Position numbers and translations under genes: made by a program. The notes under the pieces were generated by a model. It was given only the letters and a program-made list of their open reading frames with translations. It did no database searches and was not told where the DNA came from. Of a stretch of DNA of 64,000 nt, positions 48,101-60,511 are shown one piece after another (the stretch's first letter is position 1; each line of letters opens with the position of its first letter). The DNA is taken from NCBI RefSeq assembly GCF_008831285.2, contig NC_045138.2, forward strand, positions 2,520,143-2,584,142. The letters are read 5' to 3'. The DNA is from Nymphaea colorata. Lineage: Eukaryota; Streptophyta; Magnoliopsida; Nymphaeales; Nymphaeaceae.

Positions 48101-51100
48101 GGACTTGCTTATATTCCAACATAAGCTGAGAAAGGTCCACAAATCTGCAATCTGGAAGAATAACAACTCACTGAAAAGCATTATAACATCTCTACAAGAT
48201 AAGAAGTTTAGATCCAGAGAAGAATGCCGGAGCTAATCTTTCCAAATACACTAAGCAGTACTAGTTCAGAAAATTGAAACCTGCCAGTTGCTGGATCGAT
48301 AAATGTTTAAAAGGCATGGCTAAATGCACCATAAACCATGGCTAAAAACATCATAAAGCATCACTACATCATAAACTGTTGCTACTGCTTCTGTTGCATG
48401 GGTGTTTTTAACAATGGTTTCTAAATATTTTGTCATCTGGGAACATCTAGCAGTCGGCTGATTTCATTTCCTCCTACTAGTTCAATAAGATCGACAAATT
48501 AACCTCATATTTCTAGACAACTATAATGTAAACATAACTCATTTGATGTATATTATTCCGTCTTCTATGAGGAACAATTACCAAATACCGTTTCTAGAGC
48601 CTACCCCAAGGAGGCAAGCCTTATTATACAATTGCAGGACCACTGTGAAAGTGACTCTTGAACATTGGGTGGAAAGCCAGAAATATATGAAAGACTAGTT
48701 CTTGGGCAACTCTACAGAACATCCAATTATCACCTTATTTGCCATTAATCTAATCAACAATTTTTAGCATATTCTTTCTAACAAGAAAGTTACTTAGGTG
48801 CCACTAATATAATCAACAATTTTAACATATCCTCTCTAATAAGGACGAAAATCACTTGTGTCTATATCAAAAGCGTACCTCCTAGCTTCATCACGAAGTT
48901 TAACATCAAACTCTTTGCTTGGTGGATATTTTGGCAAACTTGATGGATCACAAGGGAGTGGCTTTGTTGTGAAGAACTGCAAGAAGTTAGAGACCACCCA
49001 GAATTCAGAATTTACTTATGCAATTTGAAACGACACTGAGCAATTATACTATCTGATGAATGAATATGATGGAAAGAACATGTGATGTGCAGAAAGTTAT
49101 CCTAGAACTAGTTATGAAGTCTTGCAGCCCTATCTCAGACAGGCACATGCAAACAAATATACACAACAACGAAAGGAACTTCACAAATGAGGTCTAAAAG
49201 GTATATAATTGCTAGTAAATGTTTTAAAATTGCTTGTGAATCCAGCAACCAAGCACAACGTCTTTGCGAGAAAAACAATAAAATCAATTGTTCAGCAAAC
49301 CATTTATATAGTTCAAGATAGGGACAACAATTTCAGTGAAAGTCAACAAGGTAATTTACTAAAGCAATTTCTACATGCACAACCTACCAACCAAAACCTT
49401 CAGAACTTTAAGTGATGACAATGTTAAAGAAGAAGTTACTGGCTCCAAATTCCAGAGCATAGGAAGGCATTTTATTTCAATTTGCTAACTAGAATGTTCA
49501 AGCTTCTTCAAGTGTGGCACAAAATTATACTATTTGAAACAAGGTGAAGATTCAGAGAATCTCTCTCTCTCTCTTTTCTCTCTCTCACACACACACATCT
49601 GTACATAAAGGATAACACCATTCAGCATAGCAGCTATCTTGCAATTTATCTCTACATGTTTGGCTTCAGCCAGGAAGGAGGGACATATAGCTCGTGAAAC
49701 ATTGTGCGAAACTTCTGGAAGAGGATGCAATGTCAAAAAAGGGTGGGGGGGAGGGGGCTTCTTCATGGACCTAGGCCCATTTTAAAAATTCTCAGCATCC
49801 ATCTCTGCACTTGCACATATACCCAGTGACATAGCCTGCAAAACCTAAGGTGGACTGCCTGAGAAATACAAGATATTGAAAAACTAAAAAATCATTAACA
49901 CCAAACATATGCAATATGTCCATATTTCCCTCAGGACGTCTGTGGGATTACCTTAAACCAGTATTGGAAAAAGGACATGCATAAGGGAGACAAAAATGAG
50001 CAAGGAGATCCAAAGTAATGTTGAAATATTTAAGAAGAAATGAAAATAGCAAATAAATACTTACTTCGCTCTTAAGTGCAGAAGCAGCTGTACCACGGTT
50101 AGCAGGTTCAATGGCAAGAATGGAATCCAATAGAGACAAAGCCGAAGATGGAAAATCCCTGAATGTTTCTGCAACACAACGCTTATATGGTTGCTGAGGT
50201 TTAAAGATGGTTGCATGGGGCAGTTTTGATTTTCTCCAGTAATCTTCTGATGGAGAACCACATAGCTTAAAGATCTTATGCAGCTGCTCGACCTAGAACA
50301 CATTAAAAAATAATAATAATAATCAGAATTAAAAATAACTTTCAAAACATTAGTAGCAGAATGAACACAATGTGACAATTTCGACAGAAGACACAGTAAC
50401 AAAAGGGGTTAAACTGCAAGAGAATGTGAATGCACAAAAGAGGTTATCAAGCAGTCTAGTTTTCATCAACAATGATACAATGACCGCTTCAAAAGTACCT
50501 CAGTTCGTCCTGGCATGATAGGCTTTCCTGCAAGCAATTCAGCAAGGATGCAACCAGTGCTCCATAAATCAACTGCAACATCATATTCTGTTGCACCAAG
50601 TAAAAGCTCTGGAGGTCGATACCATAGTGTCACCACACGGCTTGTCAACGGCTGTTTTTTGTCAGGGTTGAAAAAGGTTGCCAAGCCAAAATCCGCTATC
50701 TGAAGAATACCATTATTGTCAATAAGGAGATTCGATCCCTTAATATCTCGATGCAGAACCCCCCGACTATGGCAATGGTCCAGTCCAAGAAGAAGTTGCT
50801 TCATATAGCATTTAATCTGCCAAAGCAAAATTTAAGTTACAATCCTATATCTCATCTAACAAGAAAAAATTTAAGAATGTTTATGCTCATAAATGGTATA
50901 AAGTTATAAACTACACCCAATGAGAATGTGCCATCAAGTTGAATAGGATAATAGATCAAATTGTGTACAGCTACCTAGCTAGGGAAGTACCTGCGGCTCT
51001 GAGAACTTCACACCTGGCATACCCGCAAGACCAGCAAGATCATGCTCCATATACTCAAACACAAGGTACAAGCTGCAAGACATTCGTGATGTCACAATCC

Positions 51101-52942
51101 CTTCAAGCTTCACGACATTTGGATGGTCAAGTCTGCGAAGTATGTGAATTTCTCGTGCCATGAAACGAACACTTTCAGGATCTTGATTTATGAACCGAAC
51201 TTTCTTCAAAGCTACAATTTTCCCTGTTTCAAGATCTCGTGCTCTAAACACATTACTGTATGTTCCTTGACCAATCTGCAAACAGGAGGCACCAGTTAAT
51301 GCGGTTGGTCAAAACTCAAAAGTATGATAATACAATAAGGAAAGCAGGTAATCCAAGACCACATACAAAATACCAACTGATAATACAATAAGGAAAGCAG
51401 GTAATCGAAGACCAAATGCAAAATACCAAACTTTTACATAATGATTTTTGGAGCATAAATCCAAAAATGCAAATAGTACATGGAAAGAAAAAACCAAGTT
51501 TCATGAGGGAAGAAAAGGACAAACCTCAGCATGTCATTGAAAATGGATGATACTTTTCCATAAAAATGGATCCAAGTTCAGGTCAAGAGAAATGCTTAAA
51601 ACATACTGAAGAAACTTTAACCTCTGTTACACTTAACTTTCTATCAAGATTACAATTTGAAGTTATTGCTTCAATTAAACTTTTTGACACCTCCTGCAAA
51701 ATTTCTTCCTTTGTCCTGTTGGCTATACACTATACAGCACTGAATTGGCATACAGTAACTCCCATGCGAATCACTTCAGTTCATGGACCAGGGGCAATAG
51801 AATCTAAACTGCTTCCATTCGGAGAGATGACTATTAGGTCAGAAAAAACTGCTATGACATGCTTATACCACAGAATCATGATGTCTCAGGTGCCCAAATA
51901 GTTCCAATTGACCTTTCAAAAAAGAAGTGCAAAACAACCACATGAAGCAGCAGCAATCTATCTAACCTATCAAATCTCCAGCCAATTCAATGAGTTGTAT
52001 TCTTACTTTCTTCATAAATACATACTAAACTGTAATATTTGTTTATCATGCCTAAAGCAGATGCAGGAATTAACATTCATCTGTGTTACTGTTCAGATCC
52101 TTAGACAAATTTTACGTGCTCCAGTGGAGGCTGAACATCGATAGATAACTGAAAGAACTTCATCGCAAGACACTTTCAGCCACGCAATAATAATCACACA
52201 GACCAGATTTTTGAATGAGAAGCAACTCCATGGAATGGAAAAGGAATTCAAAATCAGTAGTCAAACAAAGCTAGAAGAACGATAAGACATCTACTGGATC
52301 CAGAAGCCTGTGATTCTCTAGACAAAGTAAATGAAACCAATCAAGTAAATTAGTTTTGTTCTAAAGGATTTAAACCCAAAACCAGCAACGTAAGATACCA
52401 ACAATTGAAAGAGAAACGCATGTGGCATAGAAACTATACGCCAAATGAAAAAATTGATTAACCTTGTCCAATTTCTCGAATGAATCAGCCCGACGGGGAA
52501 CCCACCCATTGATAGCTTCTCCCGCCACTGCAGTAAGCCACGGCGGCCACCCCGCCGCAACCTGCTCGCCCTGGGTCCGATTAGTCACACTGGCGCCCCA
52601 CAAGCCATGATCCTCACTCGTGGAGACAGCAACAGTGGAGTGCCTCTGGAGATTTCTCTTTGGCCTCTCAACCTGCTTCTCCACTTGCCTCTCGACCTTC
52701 TCGACTTTGCTTTCTTCTGCATATGATACAGGCGTCGCCGCGGCGTTCTCCGCCTGGTTTACGATCAGTCTCTCCCTCGCGTCCCCGTCGGTTGCATGCT
52801 CTGACTCCAGCACCACCTCTTCCCTCCGCGAGGCAATGCCTATACGCCGGGCCGAGGCAGAGACCATGATGGAGCTCTTCCCCGATCGCGTGGTCTCGAC
52901 GAATTCATCTGTTTGAACGGACTTAGAGCAAATGCAGCCCAT
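45142..52942 (-). CDS. CDK-like (CDC2-related) Ser/Thr protein kinase with N-terminal lipidation signal
   Basis: Eight exons join in frame: 52463-52942, 50991-51275, 50499-50816, 50065-50292, 48879-48976, 47336-47435, 45978-46496 and 45142-45360, totalling 2,247 bases or 748 residues. The N terminus MGCICSK fits N-myristoylation at Gly2 with palmitoylation at Cys3/Cys5. A Glu/Arg-rich region (about 80-110) precedes the kinase domain. The domain has IGQGTYSNV at 161-169, ATP-binding Lys184 in VALKKV, HRDIKGSNLL with catalytic Asp279, DFG at 297-299, WYRPPELLLGATEY, and WSTGCILAELLAGKPIMPGR. The CDK-type C lobe ends near residue 440. The long tail is Ser/Gln/His-rich and ends in a basic segment. 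The layout matches the plant group of At1g54610, At1g18670 and At5g50860. Substrates are not predictable. All introns are GT-AG. Confidence 0.94.
47792..47818. repeat. (TA)n(TG)n compound microsatellite
   Basis: A TA run followed directly by a TG run in an intron of the kinase gene (46497-47335 and 47436-48878 are introns; this lies in the latter). Confidence 0.8.
49559..49598. repeat. (CT)n(CA)n compound microsatellite
   Basis: CT runs followed by a CACACACACA run in the kinase intron 48977-50064. Confidence 0.8.
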
Positions 52943-53025
52943 AATCTCACAGAGTTCCCCGTATCCTCACAGGAAACTGCCCAAGCGAAACGATTCTCTG
53001 AAACTATCGGTGACCCACGATGCAT
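52840..53025 (-). other. Out-of-frame upstream ORF overlapping the kinase start
   Basis: An ATG at 53025 opens a 61-codon frame that ends at 52840. It runs past the kinase ATG at 52942 in a different frame. If the leader is unspliced and starts upstream of 53025, scanning ribosomes would meet this ATG first. No function is implied for the peptide. Confidence 0.35.
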
Positions 53026-53408
53026 TAAGGCAAAGTTTCAACCAGCATTCATCCGCAAATTCCTCAAATTCTCCGCACCCCAAAATCTCCAAACTAAACA
53101 ACTTCCACAGAAACACCCGCCACCAACGAAAGCCCAGTTCCCTGAACCCTGAAAAAGGCGATACCAACAAACCTACGTACTAATGGAATCCATATCTGCC
53201 ACCGCCACCATCACCAGAAAAGCACCGAAAAGTTCGATCAACTAATCGAATCTCGATCGATCGTCGATTCTCTCAACGACCCACTTCACAAAATCAACAA
53301 TCCAAGCAAATCCAAAAAAAAAAAAATAACAAGGAAAAACCGTGGCCCAATATCTCAAACGCCGCAAACCGGCACCAAGAAGTATCCTTCAACCAATACA
53401 CGATATTG

Positions 53409-53432
53409 GTCTCTCTCTCTCTCTCTCTCTCT
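53409..53432. repeat. (CT)n tract upstream of the kinase gene
   Basis: A pure CT run about 470 bases upstream of the kinase ATG; on the transcribed strand it is (GA)n. It may lie in the leader or the promoter. Confidence 0.8.
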
Positions 53433-54421
53433 GTCCGCGCACGTGTGTCTGCGTGGATGCTGTGAAAGAACCGGTCGCTGGTTAACTAAGGAAAGGAGGT
53501 CTCAAAGTAAGGGAACAGAAAGGATGAAGGGAAAGAGGTCTGGATAGAAGGGGACTGGTGGGAGAAGACTCAAGAGTCGATAGAGACGCAAACGAATCTC
53601 CATGTGGAAGGAATGATGGTTTTGTTGGTTTTGGGTTTGGAAGAGTCACGCAACTGCTAGCGGGTGGGGGATGGGGAGGGTTTCTCGGATCTTAAACCCC
53701 AAGAAACCCTCCCTGCCTCACCCTTTCAGCAACTCTCTCTCTCTTTCTCAGCCGTGGGGGAGAGAGAACATTTTCTCGTCGTTCCCACCTGTACTCTTTC
53801 CCCATTTTGGCTGATCAATGACTCGGTCACTCAAAACCAGCTGCAAAAGATTCCGCCACAGTTTGTACGCGCTTCTAGTTTGACTGTAACAAGAGAGAGA
53901 AAAGAGAAAAGAAAAGCTCGAGACAGAGAACTATGAGTAGGTCAACTTCGTGGACCCTGATAAAGGGCTCAGCTTGGACCCACACTTGCTCGATGTCAAA
54001 ATGGGTTCGATCTTCTCTCGTCACAGTTGCTGAAAAATGATCAAAATGTGTTTAATATTCCATTATTTTTGCTATAGTTATGAAAAAAATATGAGAGCAA
54101 ACTAGTCTTTTTTCAGGACGCTATAACTTGCAAGTTAGTCTGGATCAATCAGATTCTTAATGAAACTTTACTTGTTATGCAAGGTTAATGAAGGATATAT
54201 GTATTGGATTTGGATAAGATGTCTTAAACAATTGGCTTAGAGAAGTAAGAAATACAATTTTAAAAAGTATTCAATCAGAGACAAACTATATAGTTTTGAA
54301 TGAAACTTGGTTTTTGACATACCATCATGCAAATTGGATATGGTTTTATATTTAAAACGGTATTCAAATATAAATTTAAAAGTCAGATTCAGATTGGATG
54401 TAAATTGAGAATTTAAAGTTC

Positions 54422-54680
54422 GGATCTAAACATAGTACAAACTTTTCTTTGTTCATATTTGCATAAATATAAAGATACATCCGATTCGAATCTGATCAGT
54501 TGACATCACATTTAATTAGCTTTGAACCGTAGATAGATAACTCATTCAAAGGATCTAAACATAGTACAAACTTTTCTTTGTTCATATTTGCATAAATATA
54601 AGGATACATCAGATTCGAATATGATCCGTTGACATCACATTTAATTAGCTTTGAACCGCAGATAGATAACTCATTCAAAG
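54422..54680. repeat. 129-bp tandem duplication
   Basis: The copies 54422-54550 and 54551-54680 both begin GGATCTAAACATAGTACAAA and end at ACTCATTCAAA. They differ at only a few positions. Confidence 0.9.
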
Positions 54681-56151
54681 AAGGTTAGGTTACAAGAAAA
54701 AATGAGGTCATCCGATCATGTCACCCACTGCGGGTGATCATATGGAACACCCAACAAAGCCCAAAAGGCATAGAGTTGCTTGTTGATGAATGAATGTTTC
54801 ACCGGAAGAAGGTCACCCACCAGAATAACTTGATTGACTTTCTTTCTTAAAATCCTACACTCATCGATTCCTCCCACCCCACTTGGATTGGGAGTCCAAG
54901 ATATTTTATCTCGCTTAAAGACCGGGGCAACCGTTGCCATTGATTGTTAGTCAAAGTTCTTGAATTCAGATCCATTTGGTAAAAAGATTTGGAAAGTGTT
55001 ATCCTTAGTTGGTCTTGGATCTTTCAATTCCATCAATATGGGTGCAGCAGGTGAACCTTTTTAGCTAAAACGATGTAGAAAATTAAGTTGTGTAGCAGCC
55101 CTTGTGAAGTTTTACGCCGGAATCAACGTGTTCGAGTCGAATAGGTGGTAAATCGATTTGATTTTGTAACAACTCGACCCACTTCAATACGATCACTTAA
55201 TTCAACATATCTCAACCTATTTCTTAGCTGTTTCAGTTTCAATCCAAAAAAATTAAAAACCAACACAACCAGCTACTTAACAACCTATTTTATAAGTCCT
55301 TAAAGATCTATCATAATTTTCAATACAAAACTAAACTTCTCACATAAGAAAGATGTTAAACTTTCACTAATTTGTAATGTATTTTAATTTTAAATTATTT
55401 TTTACATATTTCTCATTTGTTAAATGACATTTTTAAATATTTTTAGCCGATTCAGTTGGCTTTTTTTAATACTTTCAGTTGATTCACATGAATGCCTACT
55501 CGGATTGGAAGCCAATTTTGGGAACGCTGGTTAGAAACGTTCTTGAGATGAGAACCCTGAATTAAGGTTTGTAAAAAATTGTTTTGAATTGTCAAACTCA
55601 TATTCACCAGCCAATATAAGGGCGTTAAGTGTCACATTATTTTATTTATAATAATTTCATAATATTTAAATTTTTTAATTAGTTTAAATATCTATTGAAT
55701 GTTAATATGTATACAATCGTTGATCTTGTTCAATTCAATTCAACTCCAAGGTGGTATCCTCCTTTGAGTAGTTTATATTAATTAATAACTTTTGGCTCCC
55801 GTGATTATAAATTTATAATATTAATGGGTTTTTTTTGAAACAGTAACAAAATGTTATTAATATACTTTAAAATTAGAGCAGATTCATAAAACATATGTTA
55901 AAATGTCTTATGAATTTGTTTCAATTTTTTAACCAAAGTTCTTGAGACAGTAAAAAAAAAGTATTACTATTATCAAACGACTCATGAAACCAAATATAAT
56001 GAGTGAAAAACAAAAATTGTCATCCTTATCCTTAGGTAACAAAATGCCATATTCACAATGCAAATCCTTGCCTCTTTCATACATTTGTTATCAAATTTTT
56101 AAATTGTTCCTATATGTAATTTATCATGGAAATTTGAAATCGGTGTGACAT

Positions 56152-56613
56152 ATAGTTGGCAAGCCTATGACTCAGACTCAGATCGATTGAAGATTGAGCC
56201 ATCAGGCTAGACAGTTGACTCGGTGAGTCGGCTGAGTTAAGTTATAAGCTTTTAGAGTGCGTTTTTTTTCTACAAAATAGATGAAAAATGTAAGTCTCTT
56301 GGGGACTTCATGCTTAATTTTTTTCATAAACTAAAATTAGATAGTATGTAATATGAGTATTTGTATATATTTAATAAAGTTTGTGATAGCTCACAATTCA
56401 AATAATAATAAACATCAATATTCATCAGCAGAACCGGAGCTAGAACTTTTTTGTTGCAGCGTGGAACTATAGTTTCTAAACTTTAACAGGAATCGAAATA
56501 TAAATTTTAAAATTTTTACACATTAAGCTAATTTTTTTAAAATTTACAAGTAAAATTTCTATGTTAGCCGATACGGGTGACTCACGAAATGAATTGGCGA
56601 GTTTGCCAACTAT
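56152..56613. mobile_element. MITE-like element with ATAGTTGGCAA termini, carrying a nested repeat
   Basis: The left end ATAGTTGGCAAGCC and the inverted right end ATAGTTGGCAAACTCGCC form a good inverted repeat. It is related to the element at 132-407. From about 56429 to 56580 the interior contains a CAGAACCGGAGCTAG-started copy of the CAGGGGCGGAGC family. The flanks GGTGTGACA and GGTTAGATA agree at 6 of 9 bases, which may be a decayed target duplication. Confidence 0.55.
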
Positions 56614-57003
56614 GGTTAGATACTGTGGTGGTTAAATATTTAAAATATACTTTAAAAACATTATAAACTATTGGTAAAAGTACTATAAACAGTTGGAAAA
56701 CAATGAACTGTCGTCAATGCTCTCATAAATAAATAACAATCTTATATAACAACCTTATAATTATATTTTAATTATCTAACCATCCAGCCCGCCTATTTCA
56801 GTTCTTCCTTAAATAACAGCCTTATAATTAAATTATGAGTTGAAAAAGTAAGTCATCTCTCATAGTCTTTCTCGATAATCTCTTCACTTGTTTCTTTCTT
56901 TTTCTTTTTCTTTTTTTTTGTTTCCTTTCCCTCTTGTTTTCATTCTGTCCTTTCTTTTCCTTTTTTTTTCATCAATTTTTTGTTTTTCTTTCGGTCCATC
57001 GAA

Positions 57004-57159
57004 GTGAAGTCAAAATTTTTCATGAGAGAGGTCGAATTAAAGTTTTCTAAATTTTGACATGAGCGGAAATATCATTTTTCAAAATTAAAAAAAAAACAAG
57101 TGAAATTTTATAAAAGTTACATGCAGGCCCCTGCCGACCCCCTATTCGCTCCGCCCCTG
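57004..57159 (-). mobile_element. CAGGGGCGGAGC-family short repeat
   Basis: On the minus strand it starts CAGGGGCGGAGCGAATAGGG and runs through AATGATATTTCCGCTCATGT and AAAACTTTAATTCGACCTCT to CATGAAAAATTTTGAC. This is the best-preserved left end of the family in the window. Confidence 0.6.
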
Positions 57160-58456
57160 AAACAGGGTGTTAATCAACTTGTCACCAAATTTTAGTGCTT
57201 GTTGTTTTTTCTGCTGATCTTTGTAAATCCAATGACAACTTGTCACCAAATTTTAGTTTTAATCTCACCATTTGATCGGCTCTCCTGCACTCTAGTTTGG
57301 AAATAGTTAAGTAAAATGACGTTAATGAATTTAACAACAAAAATCAAACATTTTTCTTTTAGTTGAGAAAGAAACGTAATGAATACCATTTATTATAGAA
57401 GATTTATGATTAACACATGAATTAGATTTGGTTAATATCAACATTATTGAAGCCCAGCCATGTCGACGAACAAATATTGTAATTTCTCATATTCTTAGTT
57501 CTTAAGAAACTGACTGAAGAGAAGAGTGGAGAAGAAGCCTATATTCAGTACTCCTTTATTAAAGAAAAGGTTTGCTGACCTCAGGTATGAGCTCATCTGA
57601 CCTCACATATAGCAAATCTCAGTAAGTATTGGATCTGATATGGATCCATTAGGATCCTCACTGTAAATGCATGTACAGCTTGAAGGGAATCCATACAGTT
57701 CAGGTTCGAACTAACTGAATGCTAATCTTGGGAAACAAGAGGTGAGGTTTCGATTGGACCGGGTCCAGTTGTTATAAAGATCATTTTTTTGAATTGAATC
57801 AGTTTAATCGGTGGTTAATTGACAATAAATAATAAAAAATTATTTTTAAAAAAATAAATGAAATTATATAAAAAAGTAATTTAAAATAATAACATTTTAA
57901 AACAATTAAAAATGTTAAAAAATGAGGCATGACCATCGACCACTGGACCGAATTGGTTTGAATCCGAAGGGTTTATCAAGTTCTGATGCATAGTCACATG
58001 GTAAGTGGTCCAAGCAACGTAACGATCACGTACAATCCAATCGAATTCAAACCTGGCAGTTTGTAGCGTAAAAGATAAGTTAAATAAAACTAGAATTTAA
58101 ATAAAAGCATACAAGTAAAGTTGAGGATAAATAAAATAATAAAACGTGATGTACGTGGGGACTGCTCGTTCTCTTTTTAATATTTTCTTATATATTTATT
58201 TTATTCATCTTAAAACATTTTAATATTTTGCACAACAGTTTCACCTGACTTATATAACTATTTTTGTACAAGCCGCAGTATTATAAAACTTTTCTACAAT
58301 GAACTGAAATGCATGGTAATAAAATTTTATCTAACCATAAGATTTGAACTGATAAATCTAGACTTCTTCTAGTTATCTTGCCCTTTTTCTCTCCCTCAAG
58401 TTGAAGGGCAAAGAGCTGAGCCTTCAACTTGCATTGCACGTATGAAAATAAATAAA

Positions 58457-58556
<100 letters not shown>

Positions 58557-59183
58557 GATCTATCTGAATCAATATTGATTATTGAATGCATATCTACAAT
58601 GCAAGTAAAAAAGCATCAATATTGTAAAGACTGAAATCAATCTTAAAGATATTTATATTGATTTTTTTTTTTTTCCTACATGTCTAGACAAAAAATTGGG
58701 GCCTAAGATATGTCCAAATCGAAATATCAGTGTCAGGCCTTTGTCAAGTCCGGACCTTTTTGTTGTTCTTATTGGGCCAGGTTCGGACTCAAATCTTATA
58801 GAAATCCGAACTTTTGTATCTACTTGGATGAGGAAAGGCCCTACTAGATCCAAATGAATACAATTAATCCAATGTGGGGGCACCAGACCTACATCATTGA
58901 TCCAAGCATCTGATGGAAACCGACTCTCGGGATATTTTGGAATCAGATTCCATACCCTACAGGGTTTCCACCTGACAGGTCAAATTTAATGAATTAGAAC
59001 AACTCCATGATAGGTAAGTCGATCCAGATCCTTCCCATACCAGATCTGATATTGTCTGGTTTAGGCCAATAAAGGAAGAGGTTCGGTTACCAACCGATTC
59101 ATGCATAACGGATCCGATTAATATCCAGAGCCCCGGGTATGATGTTCAACCTCAGCCTACTCTAGATCTGGGTTCCTATTACC

Positions 59184-59325
59184 CAGGGGCGGAGGCAGGG
59201 TAGAGCCCACATGGACCCAGACCCTATCTCATTTTTTTTTTTCAAAAAAAAAAACTACATATAAATTTTAAAAAAATTCATTTGTTTTGTATAAAAATTT
59301 TGAAAAATGATATTTCAGCCCTACC
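59184..59325 (+). mobile_element. CAGGGGCGGAGC-family short repeat (3' truncated)
   Basis: It starts CAGGGGCGGAGGCAGGGTAG and includes AAATGATATTTCAGCCCTAC, then diverges before the distal end seen in the other copies. Confidence 0.55.
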
Positions 59326-60511
59326 AATTACCTGTTGTGGACGTGGTAGATGCAGCAATTATTGGATCTTGATGTGAGTGGGATCTGAGATTGGGAGCCT
59401 CATAGTTGGGGCCTTGGGGCTAGGATCAAGGTTCTACACCTTCGATCAATGAACAAAGTTTCTTAGCTCATAATTATAAACGAAACAAGACAAATTTACT
59501 GTCCTTGGAGTTTCTGTTGATCCAAATAAACTAGCTGATGATCCTTACGTGCATTTGATTCAAAACTGATTTTAATTCACTCTAAGTGTATAGTCAGATC
59601 TCATTCGTATCTGGATTTGGATCCCATTTCAATATTTAAAAATTAATTTCCATGCCCACACTATCTTTTAGAAAGAGAATTCCTGCCCCCCCATGAACCC
59701 AAGTGACCTATTTTCACCTTTTCAGGTGTGTGTGTGTTTCCAAAACTAGCCCACAGTTTCACGGTCAAAACCCCAGAAATCTCCATTCTTGGCTCTTTCT
59801 GGCCAAGAATGAAAGTGGGATGAGAAAATTTGTACAAACTCTAGCACAAACCAAACATTTATATAGACATTGCATCATAATCCCAAGTGTTGGTTTTCCC
59901 AAATCAATCAACACAGCTACTTTTACATGTTATTTCATTAGAAACGTCATACACATCAGCTGATATATTTCAAATTGTCATAACCGAGTTAAATTTAAAT
60001 ATGACAAAACATAGCAGAGCTGCATCAATTCTCAAATTCTAAGTCATAGACAAATCGTGGTAGGAATTTTGTGGGCATGATTATGTCATTTGACTTCATA
60101 GCTGAAGATTTTGAGAAAAGATCGACTGCAGTAATATTATCTCATTAAAATTCATGTTATTAAAGGAGCAAAACAAGAGATAAGCATGAATACAAGGCCA
60201 CAAAGAGGCCCCCAAATATTAAAAAAAAAAACACATGTAATGAAAGAATTATATGAGGTACCTTATGTTGCCTTATCTAGGTGGGGTGGGGCCAACTTCT
60301 ATGAACACAACGACACCACCATAAGCTGCTGATGAAAAGACATGCAACAGAACTCAGCCGAAGTACTTCCAGTCTTGGCTTCTTTCCCTGTTGAAAAGGT
60401 GATTTCATCCAAATACAACTTTGAAACAACATCCAGCCGCTGTACACTCAGGTGAAGTCCAGGATTCTCCGTATTCAAAACACAATTTGGATCATAAGGT
60501 GGACTGCACAA

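Noticed and set aside
58653-58883. 76-codon minus-strand frame near the long TA run
   Set aside because: It ends in a homopolymer-derived KKKK tail and shows no domain; I treat it as chance or a decayed repeat.
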